A DNA stretch of 64,000 nucleotides from Paenibacillus campinasensis (GCF_002272015.1 NZ_NPBY01000063.1:39651-103650); one strand, 5' to 3'; positions 18,309-27,108 are shown, counted from the first letter of the stretch. The notes: generated by a model from the sequence alone, not told the origin. Translations and numbers: made by a program.

Positions 18309-18656
18309 TTATCCCTTTTCATCTACGATCAGACCAACCTGTCTGCAAAGATTATAAACAAGGTCTATGAACTTCTCAGGCGGTATCTCCCTGATGACTT
18401 CATCCGTTTCCGTATCAACGACCTTCACTACAATTTGACGGCTCATGTCATGAACAGACAGCTGCAAATGAGTACCTTGCGAAGCAAGCTTTTTGTTGGT
18501 CTTCTCTATCAGTTCATTAAAGTATTTGTCTCCTAATGAGAGACTAGGATTTGATGTCATATCATTATGTCTATCCGCTTCCCCTTGTGCCTTAGCAGTA
18601 CCTACATTGAAGTCATGGGATGAAGTCACGGGTTCATTTATTGGATTAACTCGCAT
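18309..18656 (-). CDS. flaG: FlaG family flagellar protein
   Basis: A 115-residue protein (yvyC equivalent). The C-terminal half LQLSVHDMSRQIVVKVVDTETDEVIREIPPEKFIDL is the FlaG domain; the N-terminal half is polar and disordered. The ATG at 18656 has GGGAG nine bases upstream; a TTG three codons earlier is less likely. The exact role is unclear; it may affect filament length. It lies after the hag terminator. Confidence 0.9.
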   Translation of the reverse strand: MRVNPINEPVTSSHDFNVGTAKAQGEADRHNDMTSNPSLSLGDKYFNELIEKTNKKLASQGTHLQLSVHDMSRQIVVKVVDTETDEVIREIPPEKFIDLVYNLCRQVGLIVDEKG

Positions 18657-18689
18657 CCACTGCAACTCCCTTAATATTCATTGTAAAAA

Positions 18690-18716
18690 AAGCCGACCGG
18701 ATAATCCGGCCGGCTT
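18690..18716 (-). terminator. Rho-independent terminator of hag
   Basis: Minus strand AAGCCGGCCGGAT / ATCCGGtCGGCTT followed by a T7 run, 19 bases after the hag stop. A strong hairpin here fits a monocistronic, highly abundant flagellin message. Confidence 0.9.
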
Positions 18717-18735
18717 CCATGAGCTGCGATAAAAA

Positions 18736-19560
18736 TTAACGAAGCAATTGAAGCACACCTTGAGGTTGCTGATTGGCTTGAGCCAACATTGCAGTCGCAG
18801 CTTGTTGAAGAATATTGTTTTTCGTGAATTCGGACATTTCTTTAGCCATATCAACGTCACGAATCCGGGATTCAGCAGCTTGCAGGTTCTCGGCAGTTGT
18901 TCCGAGGTTGTTGATTGTGTGCTCCAGACGGTTTTGTACAGCACCAAGATCAGAACGGATCGCGGAAACTGTGTCGATTGCAGCTTGAACGATATCCAGG
19001 TTACCAGCAGCAGTAGCGTTGGTGCCATCAAGAGCTGTGAGGTTATCCAGGCTAAGAGCAGCTCCATCAGCAGCAGCGAGTGTTAGAGTAATGGTGTCAC
19101 CGTTGTTTGCACCAACTTGGAAAGTCAATGTCTCGCCAGCAACAGTACCGCTGATCAGTTCTTTCGTGTTGAATTTCGTTTGTGTAGCAATAGAGTCGAT
19201 TTGCTCACTCAGCTGAGAAATTTCAGCGTCAATCTTTTGAGCGTCTGTATCTGTCAACACTTCGTTCGCTGCTTGCGTGTACAGCTCGGCCATACGTTGA
19301 AGCATTGCGTGAGTTTCGTTCAATGCACCTTCAGCGGTCTGAATCAGGGAAATGCCATCCAATGCGTTACGGTTGGCTTGCTCCAGACCACGAATTTGGT
19401 TACGCATTTTCTCGGAAATCGCCAAGCCAGCAGCATCGTCAGCGGCACGGTTGATACGGTAACCGGAAGACAATTTCTCAAGGGATTTGCCTTGTTGAGT
19501 GTTGTTGAAAGTCAGTTGACGCTGTGTGTTGTAAGAGCTGATATTGTGGTTAATACGCAT
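18736..19560 (-). CDS. hag: Flagellin
   Basis: Filament subunit, exported by the flagellar type III system. The 274 residues keep the conserved D0/D1 ends: MRINHNISSYNTQRQL...LEKLSSGYRINRAADDAAGLAISEKMR at the N-terminus and AESRIRDVDMAKEMSEFTKNNILQQAATAMLAQANQQPQGVLQLLR at the C-terminus. The variable centre is only about 60 residues (about 145-205, rich in T, A and G), so this is a short flagellin. It is driven by the sigma-D promoter 19672-19698 and probably repressed by CsrA. Confidence 0.98.
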   Translation of the reverse strand: MRINHNISSYNTQRQLTFNNTQQGKSLEKLSSGYRINRAADDAAGLAISEKMRNQIRGLEQANRNALDGISLIQTAEGALNETHAMLQRMAELYTQAANEVLTDTDAQKIDAEISQLSEQIDSIATQTKFNTKELISGTVAGETLTFQVGANNGDTITLTLAAADGAALSLDNLTALDGTNATAAGNLDIVQAAIDTVSAIRSDLGAVQNRLEHTINNLGTTAENLQAAESRIRDVDMAKEMSEFTKNNILQQAATAMLAQANQQPQGVLQLLR

Positions 19561-19567
19561 GATAAAA

Positions 19568-19604
19568 TTCCTCCTTGGAATATGTTAGTGATGAGCATCC
19601 TTGC
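19568..19604 (-). promoter_or_regulatory. Two CsrA-type hairpins in the hag leader
   Basis: On the minus strand GCAAGGATGC (19604-19595) can fold with AGGA in the loop, and TTCCAAGGAGGAA (19580-19568) folds with AAGGA in the loop and contains the Shine-Dalgarno. The paired arrangement, one upstream site plus one on the ribosome site, matches CsrA control of Bacillus hag. Confidence 0.7.
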
Positions 19605-19671
19605 TTCACCCTTAGTGATCGGGACTATGGCATTCGGCCGTCCATACCATGTCGCGCGATCCTTAATATAT

Positions 19672-19698
19672 TTATCGGTCGAGTTACCTTAATGTTTA
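19672..19698 (-). promoter_or_regulatory. Sigma-D (SigD) promoter of hag
   Basis: Minus strand TAAA (19698-19695), 15-base spacer, ACCGATAA (19679-19672), against the consensus TAAA-N15-GCCGATAT. It leaves a leader of about 100 bases. Confidence 0.85.
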
Positions 19699-19716
19699 TA
19701 GCTCTATATGATTTTT

Positions 19717-19962
19717 TTATATTTTTTTATTGTTTTTCTTGGCGACAATTTCGTGAAGGATATCTTCAACATTATCATTGAAATCAACGGCATTTTGATT
19801 CTGCAGTTTGATGGCTTCGTATATCTCTTCTCGGTAAATCGATATATTTGAAGGTGCTTCAATGCCAATCCTGACCTGATCCCCATTAATATCAATAACG
19901 GTAAGAACAATATTGTCATTGATCATTATTTTTTGACCTTTATTTCGAGACAGGATTAACAT
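19717..19962 (-). CDS. csrA: Carbon storage regulator CsrA
   Basis: Dimeric RNA-binding protein that represses translation at GGA-loop sites, here probably the hag leader just downstream. The 81 residues begin MLILSRNKGQKIMINDNI and contain the RNA-contact region RIGIEAPSNISIYREEIY. The start at 19962 is nine bases from GGGAG; ATG 19968 is possible. It overlaps the end of fliW by 23 bases, so the protein and its antagonist are translationally coupled. Confidence 0.95.
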   Translation of the reverse strand: MLILSRNKGQKIMINDNIVLTVIDINGDQVRIGIEAPSNISIYREEIYEAIKLQNQNAVDFNDNVEDILHEIVAKKNNKKI

Positions 19963-20404
19963 CGGCATCAGCTCCCTTCTTCCCTCCAAGTAAAGGTTGC
20001 TTTGTCGGGTAACTTCCTTGCTCCAAAATGACTTGAGCTGCTACTCTTTTTGTCCGGTTAATCACAATAGGGGCTCTCAAATTACAAGTAATATCCTCAG
20101 GTGAACGCACCGTGACAATAACCATGACTTGAATGTCCTCTTCACGATGTACATCCAAAGCCTCAGTCCAATGTTTATCAAGCTGAAATTCATAGTCCTT
20201 AAAGAAGACAAACGGATCTGTTACGATGAATGTCAAATTCTCATCCTCGATTGCTTGCAAAAATTCAAAGGGTTGGCGATCCTCTCCAGTTGAAACAAAG
20301 GCATACTTCTTTAAGTTCTCAAAGCCTAGTACCGGTCCAATAAATGTTATAACTTGATCCTCGTTAATTTCTACGAGCCCAAATCTTTTCGTGTTGACCA
20401 TCAT
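19940..20404 (-). CDS. fliW: Flagellar assembly factor FliW
   Basis: Antagonist of CsrA: it binds CsrA or free flagellin, linking flagellin supply to hag translation. The 154 residues carry family features GLVEINEDQVITFIGPVLGFENLKKY near the start and ICNLRAP-type segment EDITCNLRAPIVINRTKRVAAQVIL near 115-140. It has an AAGGAGG site, and a hairpin terminator (20431-20467) lies just before it. Confidence 0.95.
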   Translation of the reverse strand: MMVNTKRFGLVEINEDQVITFIGPVLGFENLKKYAFVSTGEDRQPFEFLQAIEDENLTFIVTDPFVFFKDYEFQLDKHWTEALDVHREEDIQVMVIVTVRSPEDITCNLRAPIVINRTKRVAAQVILEQGSYPTKQPLLGGKKGADADVNPVSK

Positions 20405-20430
20405 GACATCCTTCCTCCTTAATTAAAAAA

Positions 20431-20467
20431 CAATAGCTATAATGCATTAAAATCATTATAGCTATTG
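20431..20467 (-). terminator. Terminator between yviE and fliW
   Basis: Perfect 14-base arms CAATAGCTATAATG / CATTATAGCTATTG with a nine-base loop, followed on the minus strand by T6. It ends 27 bases before the fliW start and so divides the flagellar operon. See findings. Confidence 0.85.
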
Positions 20468-20478
20468 TATATCTGCCA

Positions 20479-21054
20479 TCAGACAACCGCATCCAATTGT
20501 TTGCCCGCGGCAGACATAAATATAAAATTTTTCTGGATTAAATACGGATTCACTTTACCGGGGTAATAATCAATGACGGGTTTATAGGTTTCCGGATTGA
20601 ACGTAACGCCACCAGGACGATAAGTGATATGTGCTTGTCCAGGGATAAATGTAATATCTACATTGTCATATCCCGGCTCTCCCGATAATTCAACCCTAGG
20701 CCGATCCTTAAACACATTGTCTCTAGCAATCTCAGCAAAGACATTTCCACCTTCTTGAAAAGCCATCATTCTATCTCCATTACGGGCAATCTCAGCAATG
20801 TTATGCATGGAAATTTGAAGGGAGGATTGAGCAATCCGATCAGTCATCTCTTCAAATCTCGGTTTACCGAGTGCAGACCAGGCTTTTCTTGAATCGATCT
20901 CGAGTCCGGGCATCGTCTGCTCCATTTCTAGGACGCCGCGATGCTGTTTCATATTGAGCGAAGGTCGGGGCTGTTCTATGCTATGCAGACCCTTCGTTGT
21001 TTCAATACCCAACCGAGAAAATCCCTGCTGAATTTGAATGCGGGGGATATTCAT
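20479..21054 (-). CDS. yviE: YviE-like protein (DUF6470)
   Basis: A 191-residue protein between flgL and fliW, the position of yviE in Bacillus. It has an N-terminal region with repeated short motifs (IPRIQIQQGFSRLGIET, PSLNMKQHRG, PGLEIDSRKAW), which resemble DUF6470, and a C-terminal beta-rich part with PGYDNVDITFIPGQAHITYRPG. The function is not known. It is co-transcribed with flgL (13-base gap) and followed by the terminator at 20431-20467. Confidence 0.75.
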   Translation of the reverse strand: MNIPRIQIQQGFSRLGIETTKGLHSIEQPRPSLNMKQHRGVLEMEQTMPGLEIDSRKAWSALGKPRFEEMTDRIAQSSLQISMHNIAEIARNGDRMMAFQEGGNVFAEIARDNVFKDRPRVELSGEPGYDNVDITFIPGQAHITYRPGGVTFNPETYKPVIDYYPGKVNPYLIQKNFIFMSAAGKQLDAVV

Positions 21055-21067
21055 AAGTAACTCCCCC

Positions 21068-21964
21068 CTATCTTAGAAAATCCACTAAACTAGGCCTGAT
21101 AATCCGGGCCATGGTATCGAGTGAAGCCTGATAGATGCTTTCCGCAGTTTTAAGCTCAATAATCACTTTAGAGATATCCGCGTCCTCTACTTTGGACTGA
21201 AGGTCCATATAGTTTATATTGAGATCGCCGAGTCGACTAAGTGTAAATTCCAGGCGATTTTGCCTTCCGCCAATTTCTGCCTGCGCTATGATTGTAGTCT
21301 CCAGGTTCTTCTGAAGGGCAGGTATAGCGGCTGAAATGCCTGCAGTATCATCGGCAAGTAATGCCTGCCTAAAATTATCCACGACCACAAAGATCCCTGA
21401 CGGATCTCCAAAAGCCCCGAAAACTTCTTCTCCAAGCGTATTCACTGGGAACGTAATGCCAGCCCCTACCTGGTACATAACAACTCCTTTGTCCAGATCA
21501 TAAGGAGTTTGAGTAGGGTCATCCGGAAACGGTCGTTGATCCGTTCGCTCCCCATTGAAAATATACTTCCCTTTAAACTGAGCATTACCAAGGGAAACCA
21601 ACTGATTATACAATTGCTCCACTTCTGCTGCAATATTAACTCGAGCATCAGCAGGGGTCGTCTCCGTCGAGCCTTGAACCGCCAATTCAGCCAAGCGTTG
21701 GATAATCTGAGTTGTTTCCATCAACACGGTGTCCCCATACTTGAGCCAAGAATTCGCATCTTCTGCGTTTTGTTCAAATTGAGTTGTGGCCGTAATCTGA
21801 CTCCGGTATTGCAGCGCACCTGCAACTCCGACCGGATCGTCGGAAGGACGATTGATACGGCGCTGGGTCATCATCTGCTCCTGATATTTGTCAAGCCGCT
21901 TGTAATTGCCCTGCAGACCGCCCATCATGTTACTAGTCATCATAGATTGCGTAATTCGCATCAT
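21068..21964 (-). CDS. flgL: Hook-filament junction protein FlgL
   Basis: Second junction protein between hook and filament. The 298 residues have flagellin-like ends: MRITQSMMTSNMMGGLQGNYKRLDKYQEQMMTQRRINRPSDDPVG at the N-terminus and VEDADISKVIIELKTAESIYQASLDTMARI at the C-terminus. It begins nine bases after flgK. Two ATGs in tandem at 21964 and 21961 are equivalent starts. Confidence 0.95.
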   Translation of the reverse strand: MMRITQSMMTSNMMGGLQGNYKRLDKYQEQMMTQRRINRPSDDPVGVAGALQYRSQITATTQFEQNAEDANSWLKYGDTVLMETTQIIQRLAELAVQGSTETTPADARVNIAAEVEQLYNQLVSLGNAQFKGKYIFNGERTDQRPFPDDPTQTPYDLDKGVVMYQVGAGITFPVNTLGEEVFGAFGDPSGIFVVVDNFRQALLADDTAGISAAIPALQKNLETTIIAQAEIGGRQNRLEFTLSRLGDLNINYMDLQSKVEDADISKVIIELKTAESIYQASLDTMARIIRPSLVDFLR

Positions 21965-21973
21965 TCATTCCTC

Positions 21974-23545
21974 CTATCTGCCGACGATGCCGGTGCTGTT
22001 GATCAGTTTATCCAGCATCTCATCGATTGTAGTAACCACCCGCGCAGACGCAGTATATGCATGCTGGAAGCGAATAAGATCCGACATTTCTTCATCTAGA
22101 GACACGCTGCTAATCGACATCCGAAGCGTGTCCGCATGCTGTACGAGCAGATCGCCATTTTCCATCATATTCCGGGCGTTCACGCTGTCCGAGCCTAATT
22201 TTGAGACAATTGACTGCAAATAACCCTCGAAATTTGAAATATTGGTCAAAGCGCCGTTGTTATTATTCGGGTTAAAGCTGAACGAGAGCTCGGACAAGCC
22301 GGCAATCAGCAGAGCCATTCCGCCATTTCCTTTCAGAACAACTTCCGACGTCGTTCCATCCGGATTGGTCTTCATCTCTGTCCGCAACGAAGCGGCAATG
22401 TTCTTCAAGTCCCCCTGAATCGTAGAACTTAACCTAATGTTTCCCGCGGTAATCGGTGTTCCATCCGCCGATACAAAGAAGTCCCCTCCAGCGGTTGCAG
22501 GCTCGCTTAATGTATAACCCAGCTTGTGCAGTCCGTTAAGGCCATCTACCGTATACGGCGTATTCTGAGCCAACATACGCGGATTGTTCGCATCCATGAC
22601 AGCGTTCGGAATCGTAACTCCTGGAGGCAATATCGTACCCGCCGGAAGGGTTACCTCCACTCTTCCGGTTGCAAGCGTATTTGCCATGATGTTGAGCTGG
22701 TTAATGTAAGTCTCCACGTGTACATCGCGAGAGGTTACATAGCCCGCAATCTCGCCGCCTGTCAACGTAGCTGCGATCGCTGCAGTAACTGGAGTGGATG
22801 CCATATCATCAATAACAAGCTGACCTCCAAACGTAACCTGATAAATATCATCGGTTTCCGTTACGACCACATTGCCCAGGGCCGATAGCTGGTCAACAAG
22901 CAAGTCCCGCTTGTCCCGCAAGTCATTGGCGTTATCGCCAAGGCCCTCGATACGTTTAATACTCTGGGTCAACTCTGAAATCTGGTCGATGTAATTGTTC
23001 GCTTCCATGATCTTGGTGTCGATCCGAGCCGTCAGGTTGTTGCGCAGCGTATCCAGCTGGGAGTATATATGATTAAATGTTTCTGTCAAAGCAATAGCCT
23101 TCTGCTGGACAGCCATGCGCGCTGATAAATCGGCATCACTCGGATTTTTACTCAGTGTTTGCCAAGCCGTCCAAAACTCTGCAATGTTATTACTTAAACT
23201 GCTCTCCGAAGGTTCATTAAAGATCCCTTCAATATTTCGCAGCGTCTCTTGTTGAACAGCCCATGTCGCCAAATTCGTATTCTGGTTCCGATATTCAATA
23301 TCGAGCAGATAGTCGCGCACACGCGTGATACTCTCCGCCTCAACACCCATGCCGAGCTGCCCCGCTGCCTGAGAACGCTGCATTCCGGGAAACGCGATCG
23401 GATTGGAAGCAACAAGACGTGTGGTCTGCCGGGAATAACCCGGTGTGTTGGCATTGGTTACGTTGTGACCGGACGTATTAATGGCTGCCTGTTGTGCAAT
23501 CAAGCCCCGTTTTCCGACTTCAAGCAAATGAAATGTAGATCTCAT
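21974..23545 (-). CDS. flgK: Hook-filament junction protein FlgK
   Basis: First junction protein (HAP1). The 523 residues begin MRSTFHLLEVGKRGLIAQQAAINTSGHNVTNANTPGYSRQ, the rod/hook N-terminal domain, and end with the C-terminal helix SLDEEMSDLIRFQHAYTASARVVTTIDEMLDKLIN. The ATG at 23545 has AAAGGA upstream. It sits between flgN, its likely export chaperone, and flgL. Confidence 0.97.
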   Translation of the reverse strand: MRSTFHLLEVGKRGLIAQQAAINTSGHNVTNANTPGYSRQTTRLVASNPIAFPGMQRSQAAGQLGMGVEAESITRVRDYLLDIEYRNQNTNLATWAVQQETLRNIEGIFNEPSESSLSNNIAEFWTAWQTLSKNPSDADLSARMAVQQKAIALTETFNHIYSQLDTLRNNLTARIDTKIMEANNYIDQISELTQSIKRIEGLGDNANDLRDKRDLLVDQLSALGNVVVTETDDIYQVTFGGQLVIDDMASTPVTAAIAATLTGGEIAGYVTSRDVHVETYINQLNIMANTLATGRVEVTLPAGTILPPGVTIPNAVMDANNPRMLAQNTPYTVDGLNGLHKLGYTLSEPATAGGDFFVSADGTPITAGNIRLSSTIQGDLKNIAASLRTEMKTNPDGTTSEVVLKGNGGMALLIAGLSELSFSFNPNNNNGALTNISNFEGYLQSIVSKLGSDSVNARNMMENGDLLVQHADTLRMSISSVSLDEEMSDLIRFQHAYTASARVVTTIDEMLDKLINSTGIVGR

Positions 23546-23564
23546 CGTATACGTTCCTTTCTTC

Positions 23565-24065
23565 TTATGCCCTGGTATCAAACATGCTATGGCCCTTGCC
23601 TGTCGTGTTCGGCTGGTTAGGATGTCGGTAAAGCATGTCATCATCGGGGTTGCTAACCAGCAAGTTCAAGCTGTAATCAATAAAGTCCAAGGACTGCTCA
23701 ATCAAATCCCGATTGCTGTTGTTCAATTCCTTCAGTTCCAAGAGCCGATCCGTCAATTCACGCTGCACGGCCAGCAGCTCATCCTTCTCTTCCGGGTTAA
23801 ATACAAGTCGAGTCAATTCAGTAACCGTCAGCTGAAGCTGGGAGCGGATGCCCTTTTCACGTAAAAAGTTATCAGCGGCGCCTTGTCGCAGCGCTTCCGT
23901 TTCCGCCACCTGCTTCAGCAGGCGGTTCTCCCTGGTTATGACTGCTGTCAGACGTTCCACATCATTCACCATGATGGCTTGTCTCTTGTCTTTCCCCGCT
24001 TCGATCAGCTGCTCGTGCAGCTCAATCTGCCGTCTCATACAATCGATAATGGACCTAACGCTCAC
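23565..24065 (-). CDS. flgN: FlgN family flagellar export chaperone
   Basis: A 166-residue helical protein, the length and position of FlgN (yvyG), the chaperone for FlgK and FlgL. It has two long coiled-coil segments (about 5-65 and 75-125) and a polar tail DDDMLYRHPNQPNTTGKG. It overlaps the end of flgM by four bases and precedes flgK by 19 bases. Confidence 0.88.
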   Translation of the reverse strand: MSVRSIIDCMRRQIELHEQLIEAGKDKRQAIMVNDVERLTAVITRENRLLKQVAETEALRQGAADNFLREKGIRSQLQLTVTELTRLVFNPEEKDELLAVQRELTDRLLELKELNNSNRDLIEQSLDFIDYSLNLLVSNPDDDMLYRHPNQPNTTGKGHSMFDTRA

Positions 24066-24358
24066 TTGGATTCACCCGATTTGTTATAGGGTTGAAAATA
24101 AGGAAGCAATTTATCTGCCAGTCGTTCGGCAGGCACCTGGTACGTCCCGCTCTCCACTTCCTCCTTCAAACGTTGAACCTTCTCAGCGCGTTCCGGATCC
24201 TGAACCTTGCTCTGTGCATTCAGTTCCATTGCCTTCATGGAGATGGACACTTCATCCTTCCGGCGCTGCTTCTTATCGATATGCTGTGCTTCTCTCGATT
24301 CTATATTCCGCTGATACGAATTGATGCCGTTCAGGCGTCCCGATTCGTTGATCTTCAT
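24062..24358 (-). CDS. flgM: Anti-sigma-D factor FlgM
   Basis: Holds SigD inactive until the hook is finished and FlgM is removed or exported. The 98 residues start MKINESGRLNGINSYQRN and have the C-terminal sigma-binding region DPERAEKVQRLKEEVESGTYQVPAERLADKLLPYF. The ATG at 24358 has GAGGTG eight bases upstream. The yvyF terminator (24385-24416) lies just before it, so a separate promoter for flgM is likely. Confidence 0.95.
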   Translation of the reverse strand: MKINESGRLNGINSYQRNIESREAQHIDKKQRRKDEVSISMKAMELNAQSKVQDPERAEKVQRLKEEVESGTYQVPAERLADKLLPYFQPYNKSGESK

Positions 24359-24384
24359 TCTCAAATCACCTCGCTTAAATTAAA

Positions 24385-24416
24385 GGACCGATAAGCTTTA
24401 CTAAGTTTATCGGTCC
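24385..24416 (-). terminator. Terminator between yvyF and flgM
   Basis: Ten-base arms GGACCGATAA / TTATCGGTCC with a short T-rich tail (TTTAATTT) on the minus strand. It is 30 bases after the yvyF stop. Confidence 0.7.
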
Positions 24417-24445
24417 GGATTGAAACATAGTTAATAGTTCAAAAG

Positions 24446-24865
24446 TTAGTTTTTCCGCAGTTTATCAATGGCTCGATAAGTCTCCTTCTCCTTGCCGGAC
24501 CCGGACTTTCGATCCTCGTTCTCGTTCTCCGCCGCTTGCCTAAGCTCCCGTGTCAACCGTGATCTGCAGGAGTCGCACATGTTGCTCTCACGGATCAGCG
24601 TTCCGCACACTTCGCAAGGATACGCCATGTTCGGCGCATTCGCTATCGATATTCGGCCTTCTTTAATAAACTTCGTAATCTGCCGGACAGAAACCTCCGT
24701 GGCTTCCGATACCTCATGGATCGTGGCACCCTTCTGTTCTCTTAAATAGGTCGCGCATTTCTCATATTCTTTCTCAATTTCTTTCAAGCAATCCTGACAC
24801 ATATCACGAAAATTCAAGGCATATAATTTGCCGCAACGAGGGCAATTCCCAAGATTCATGCTCAA
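24446..24865 (-). CDS. yvyF: Flagellar operon zinc-ribbon protein (YvyF/TIGR03826 family)
   Basis: A 139-residue protein always found next to flgM in Bacillales. It has an N-terminal zinc ribbon (CPRCGKLYALNFRDMCQDC), a helix-turn-helix-like middle (TIHEVSEATEVSVRQITKFIKEGRI, about 50-75) and a second ribbon (CEVCGTLIRESNMCDSC). A regulatory role is suspected in the family but not proven. Confidence 0.9.
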   Translation of the reverse strand: MSMNLGNCPRCGKLYALNFRDMCQDCLKEIEKEYEKCATYLREQKGATIHEVSEATEVSVRQITKFIKEGRISIANAPNMAYPCEVCGTLIRESNMCDSCRSRLTRELRQAAENENEDRKSGSGKEKETYRAIDKLRKN

Positions 24866-24979
24866 CGACCTCCGCTTACGTATGAAACCTTTAATACTCC
24901 TAGATTACATGATATTGCCTGCCACGTCTATTGGCTTGCGCGGCAAATTCATAGAATTTCTCTTCACTTCATCTGTTTC

Positions 24980-25813
24980 CTAAGATCGTGCCCAAGTCAA
25001 GCAGTAGACCTCAATCGGCATATCCAGTTCCGTTTCATAGGACTGCAGCACATGAGCACAGGCATCCGCCGTACTGCCGGTCGTATAAATATCATCAATC
25101 AGCAAAATTCGTAACGGGGCCCTTCGCTTCCCCCTTGCCCGTTCCGCAATTTGAGACAATCTCATACAAGCATTCGGATCCCTGTCAAACGCGCTCCCCA
25201 TATCCTTCAATCGCGCCATGCGGTTCTTGAAGCTCTGTTTATCGGTGTGCCGTACGCGCCGTAGAAGACCGACATACGGCAGCTTCACCTTGCCTGCCAG
25301 CAGCTCTGCCAGCACTTCGGCTTGATTAAACCCCCGCTCCTGAAGCCTCGCCTCGCTGACAGGGACGGACGTAACCGCATGGATCAGCCGATCCGCCGAA
25401 TGAATGCCGGAAGTCTCCGAATTGCCTAATACCACGCGCAAGTCCTGCTCTAATTGAACATACGGACGAACGATCATCTCTCCCAGCAGCTCCGCGTAGC
25501 GTTCATTTCCCCGGTACTTATATTGGGCCAGCCACTCCCGCATCGGCCCGTTATACATAACGGCACTTCGATTCAGGACAAAGGCCCTTTCATCTGCCCC
25601 TGGCCGGCTGCAATCGGGACAACCGATGGCCCTTCCGCATTGGAAACAGCGAATGCTCGTGATCCAAGGTATCATTCTGAAACAAGCCGGACATATACCC
25701 GGCAGTTCACGAGTCAGCCGGGTGCGCCTGCCGCAGGTCAAGCAGCTTGGATCGGATGGCCCCAACAACTCTTGCACTCGATTTAATAATTGGCCTAAAC
25801 CATGCCCAAACAT
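24980..25813 (-). CDS. comFC: Competence protein ComFC (phosphoribosyltransferase-like)
   Basis: A 277-residue late competence protein. Four CxxC-type pairs near the start (CLTCG, CPAC, CFQCG, CPDC) form zinc sites, and the C-terminal half is a PRT fold with the PRPP-type loop ILLIDDIYTTGST near 240. In Bacillus ComFC acts with ComFA in bringing single-stranded DNA into the cell. It follows the interrupted comFA by about 106 bases; comFB is absent between them. Confidence 0.93.
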   Translation of the reverse strand: MFGHGLGQLLNRVQELLGPSDPSCLTCGRRTRLTRELPGICPACFRMIPWITSIRCFQCGRAIGCPDCSRPGADERAFVLNRSAVMYNGPMREWLAQYKYRGNERYAELLGEMIVRPYVQLEQDLRVVLGNSETSGIHSADRLIHAVTSVPVSEARLQERGFNQAEVLAELLAGKVKLPYVGLLRRVRHTDKQSFKNRMARLKDMGSAFDRDPNACMRLSQIAERARGKRRAPLRILLIDDIYTTGSTADACAHVLQSYETELDMPIEVYCLTWARS

Positions 25814-25919
25814 ATGGACAGCCCCCCGTTATGTACTTTCAAGCACCGCATATATCTACTAAATGCCAGATGCGTAGGTGCCCGATATTCGCCTCTACTG
25901 GCTTCAAAAGTTAACTTCT

Positions 25920-26867
25920 TCATGAACCACCATGTCGGAGATACCCTCCCGCACTCGCAATCCGGTTCATCTGCTTGATCTGCTGCACAGCCAGACGTTG
26001 ACTTCGCGTCCACTGCGAGGCTGCAAACAGCACCCTCCCGGCCGGATCATCCTTCGATCGTCCGGCACGTCCGGCCATTTGAATAAGCGCGGCCTCGTCG
26101 AACAGCTCGCTATCGGCGTCCACGATAAACACATCGCTTTTCGGTACCGTTACGCCGCGCTCAAGGATCGTCGTGGTGACCAGCACACGAATGTCGCGGT
26201 TGCGGAACGACATCACCTTCTCCGCCCGCATAGGATCCACGGAGGACGTACCGTCAACAGGTGTCCCAGGCAGCGCCTGCTGCAAAAGCCGAAGCATCGG
26301 CTCGATATGCTTAATCCGCGACACAAACAGAAAGACCTGCGCTCCCCGTCCCAGCGAGGACCTGAGCCGGTTCAACAGCGCCGACGGAAGTCGCTGCTTC
26401 TGCAGGCACTGGGCAAGCGTCATCATCTGCATCCGTTCCGGCACCGGCAGCGGATGACCATGGAACCGCGCCGGCACCTTGGCATGCGGCAGCCTTCCTG
26501 CCGCCGCCTGTCGCTGCAGCCTGGCTGGCGGCGTAGCGGACAAGAGAATGTACTTCCCTCCAGGCTTGACCGCTCCCGTTGCCGCATAATCCAGCATGGG
26601 GTTGTTGTGATACGGAAAAGCGTCAATCTCATCGATCACCACCAGATCGAACGCCCTGCGAAAACGTAGCAGCTGATGGGTCGTGGCAAGCGTAATGCGC
26701 CCCTCCTTCCACCTGTCCGGGCTCCCGCCATACAGCGTAACGACGGTCTCGCTGGGGAAAGCTTTCGCTAGTCGCGGCGCCAGCTCCAGTACGACATCTC
26801 TACGGGGAGCCGCGACCAGCACCCTGCCGTCCGCATCAAGGACGGCTTGCAGGAGCGGAAAGATCAT
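25920..26867 (-). pseudogene. comFA: comFA, 3' half (split by prophage)
   Basis: The C-terminal 315 codons of the DNA-uptake helicase. It begins inside motif I at TEM-IFPLLQAV and keeps the DEAD-like box VVIDEIDAF, the SAT motif LLSATPPA, and the second RecA domain with motif VI QMAGRAGR. Without Walker A it cannot hydrolyse ATP. The ATG at 26867 is an internal codon, not a native start. Joining it to 62640-63680 gives an uninterrupted frame of about 661 codons, so the gene is inactivated only by the insertion. Confidence 0.93.
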
Positions 26868-26873
26868 TTCTGT
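26856..26873. other. attL core
   Basis: CGGAAAGATCATTTCTGT matches the right-hand core 62631-62648 at 17 of 18 positions; the only difference is T versus C at the ninth base. To its left is comFA, to its right phage sequence. The bacterial or phage origin of each half suggests the crossover lies in CATTTCTGT. Confidence 0.85.
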
Positions 26874-26964
26874 ATAATTTTGCCTCCTATTATATAGGAT
26901 ACGTTGGTTATATCAGCTATTTTAATGGTCTTATTCGGATACACTCAGATTAGTTCAGTTATAA

Positions 26965-26985
26965 ATATGGTCAGAATATGGTCAC
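26965..26985 (+). repeat. Left integrase arm-type sites (pair)
   Basis: Two copies of ATATGGTCA (26965-26973 and 26976-26984) with an 11-base period. The same pair occurs at 62558-62578 beside attR in the same orientation. Repeats flanking both att cores, about 70-100 bases inside the element, are typical arm-binding sites of tyrosine integrases with an N-terminal arm-binding domain. Confidence 0.7.
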
Positions 26986-27108
26986 GACTATGACTAACAT
27001 TTACTTCCCCGACTTAATTGAATGGGTCGGGGTATTTCCTTTAGTTATATGTAGAAACATTTACCTGTTACTGATAAAATGGCTTTAAAAGTACGGGGGT
27101 GTTTATCG

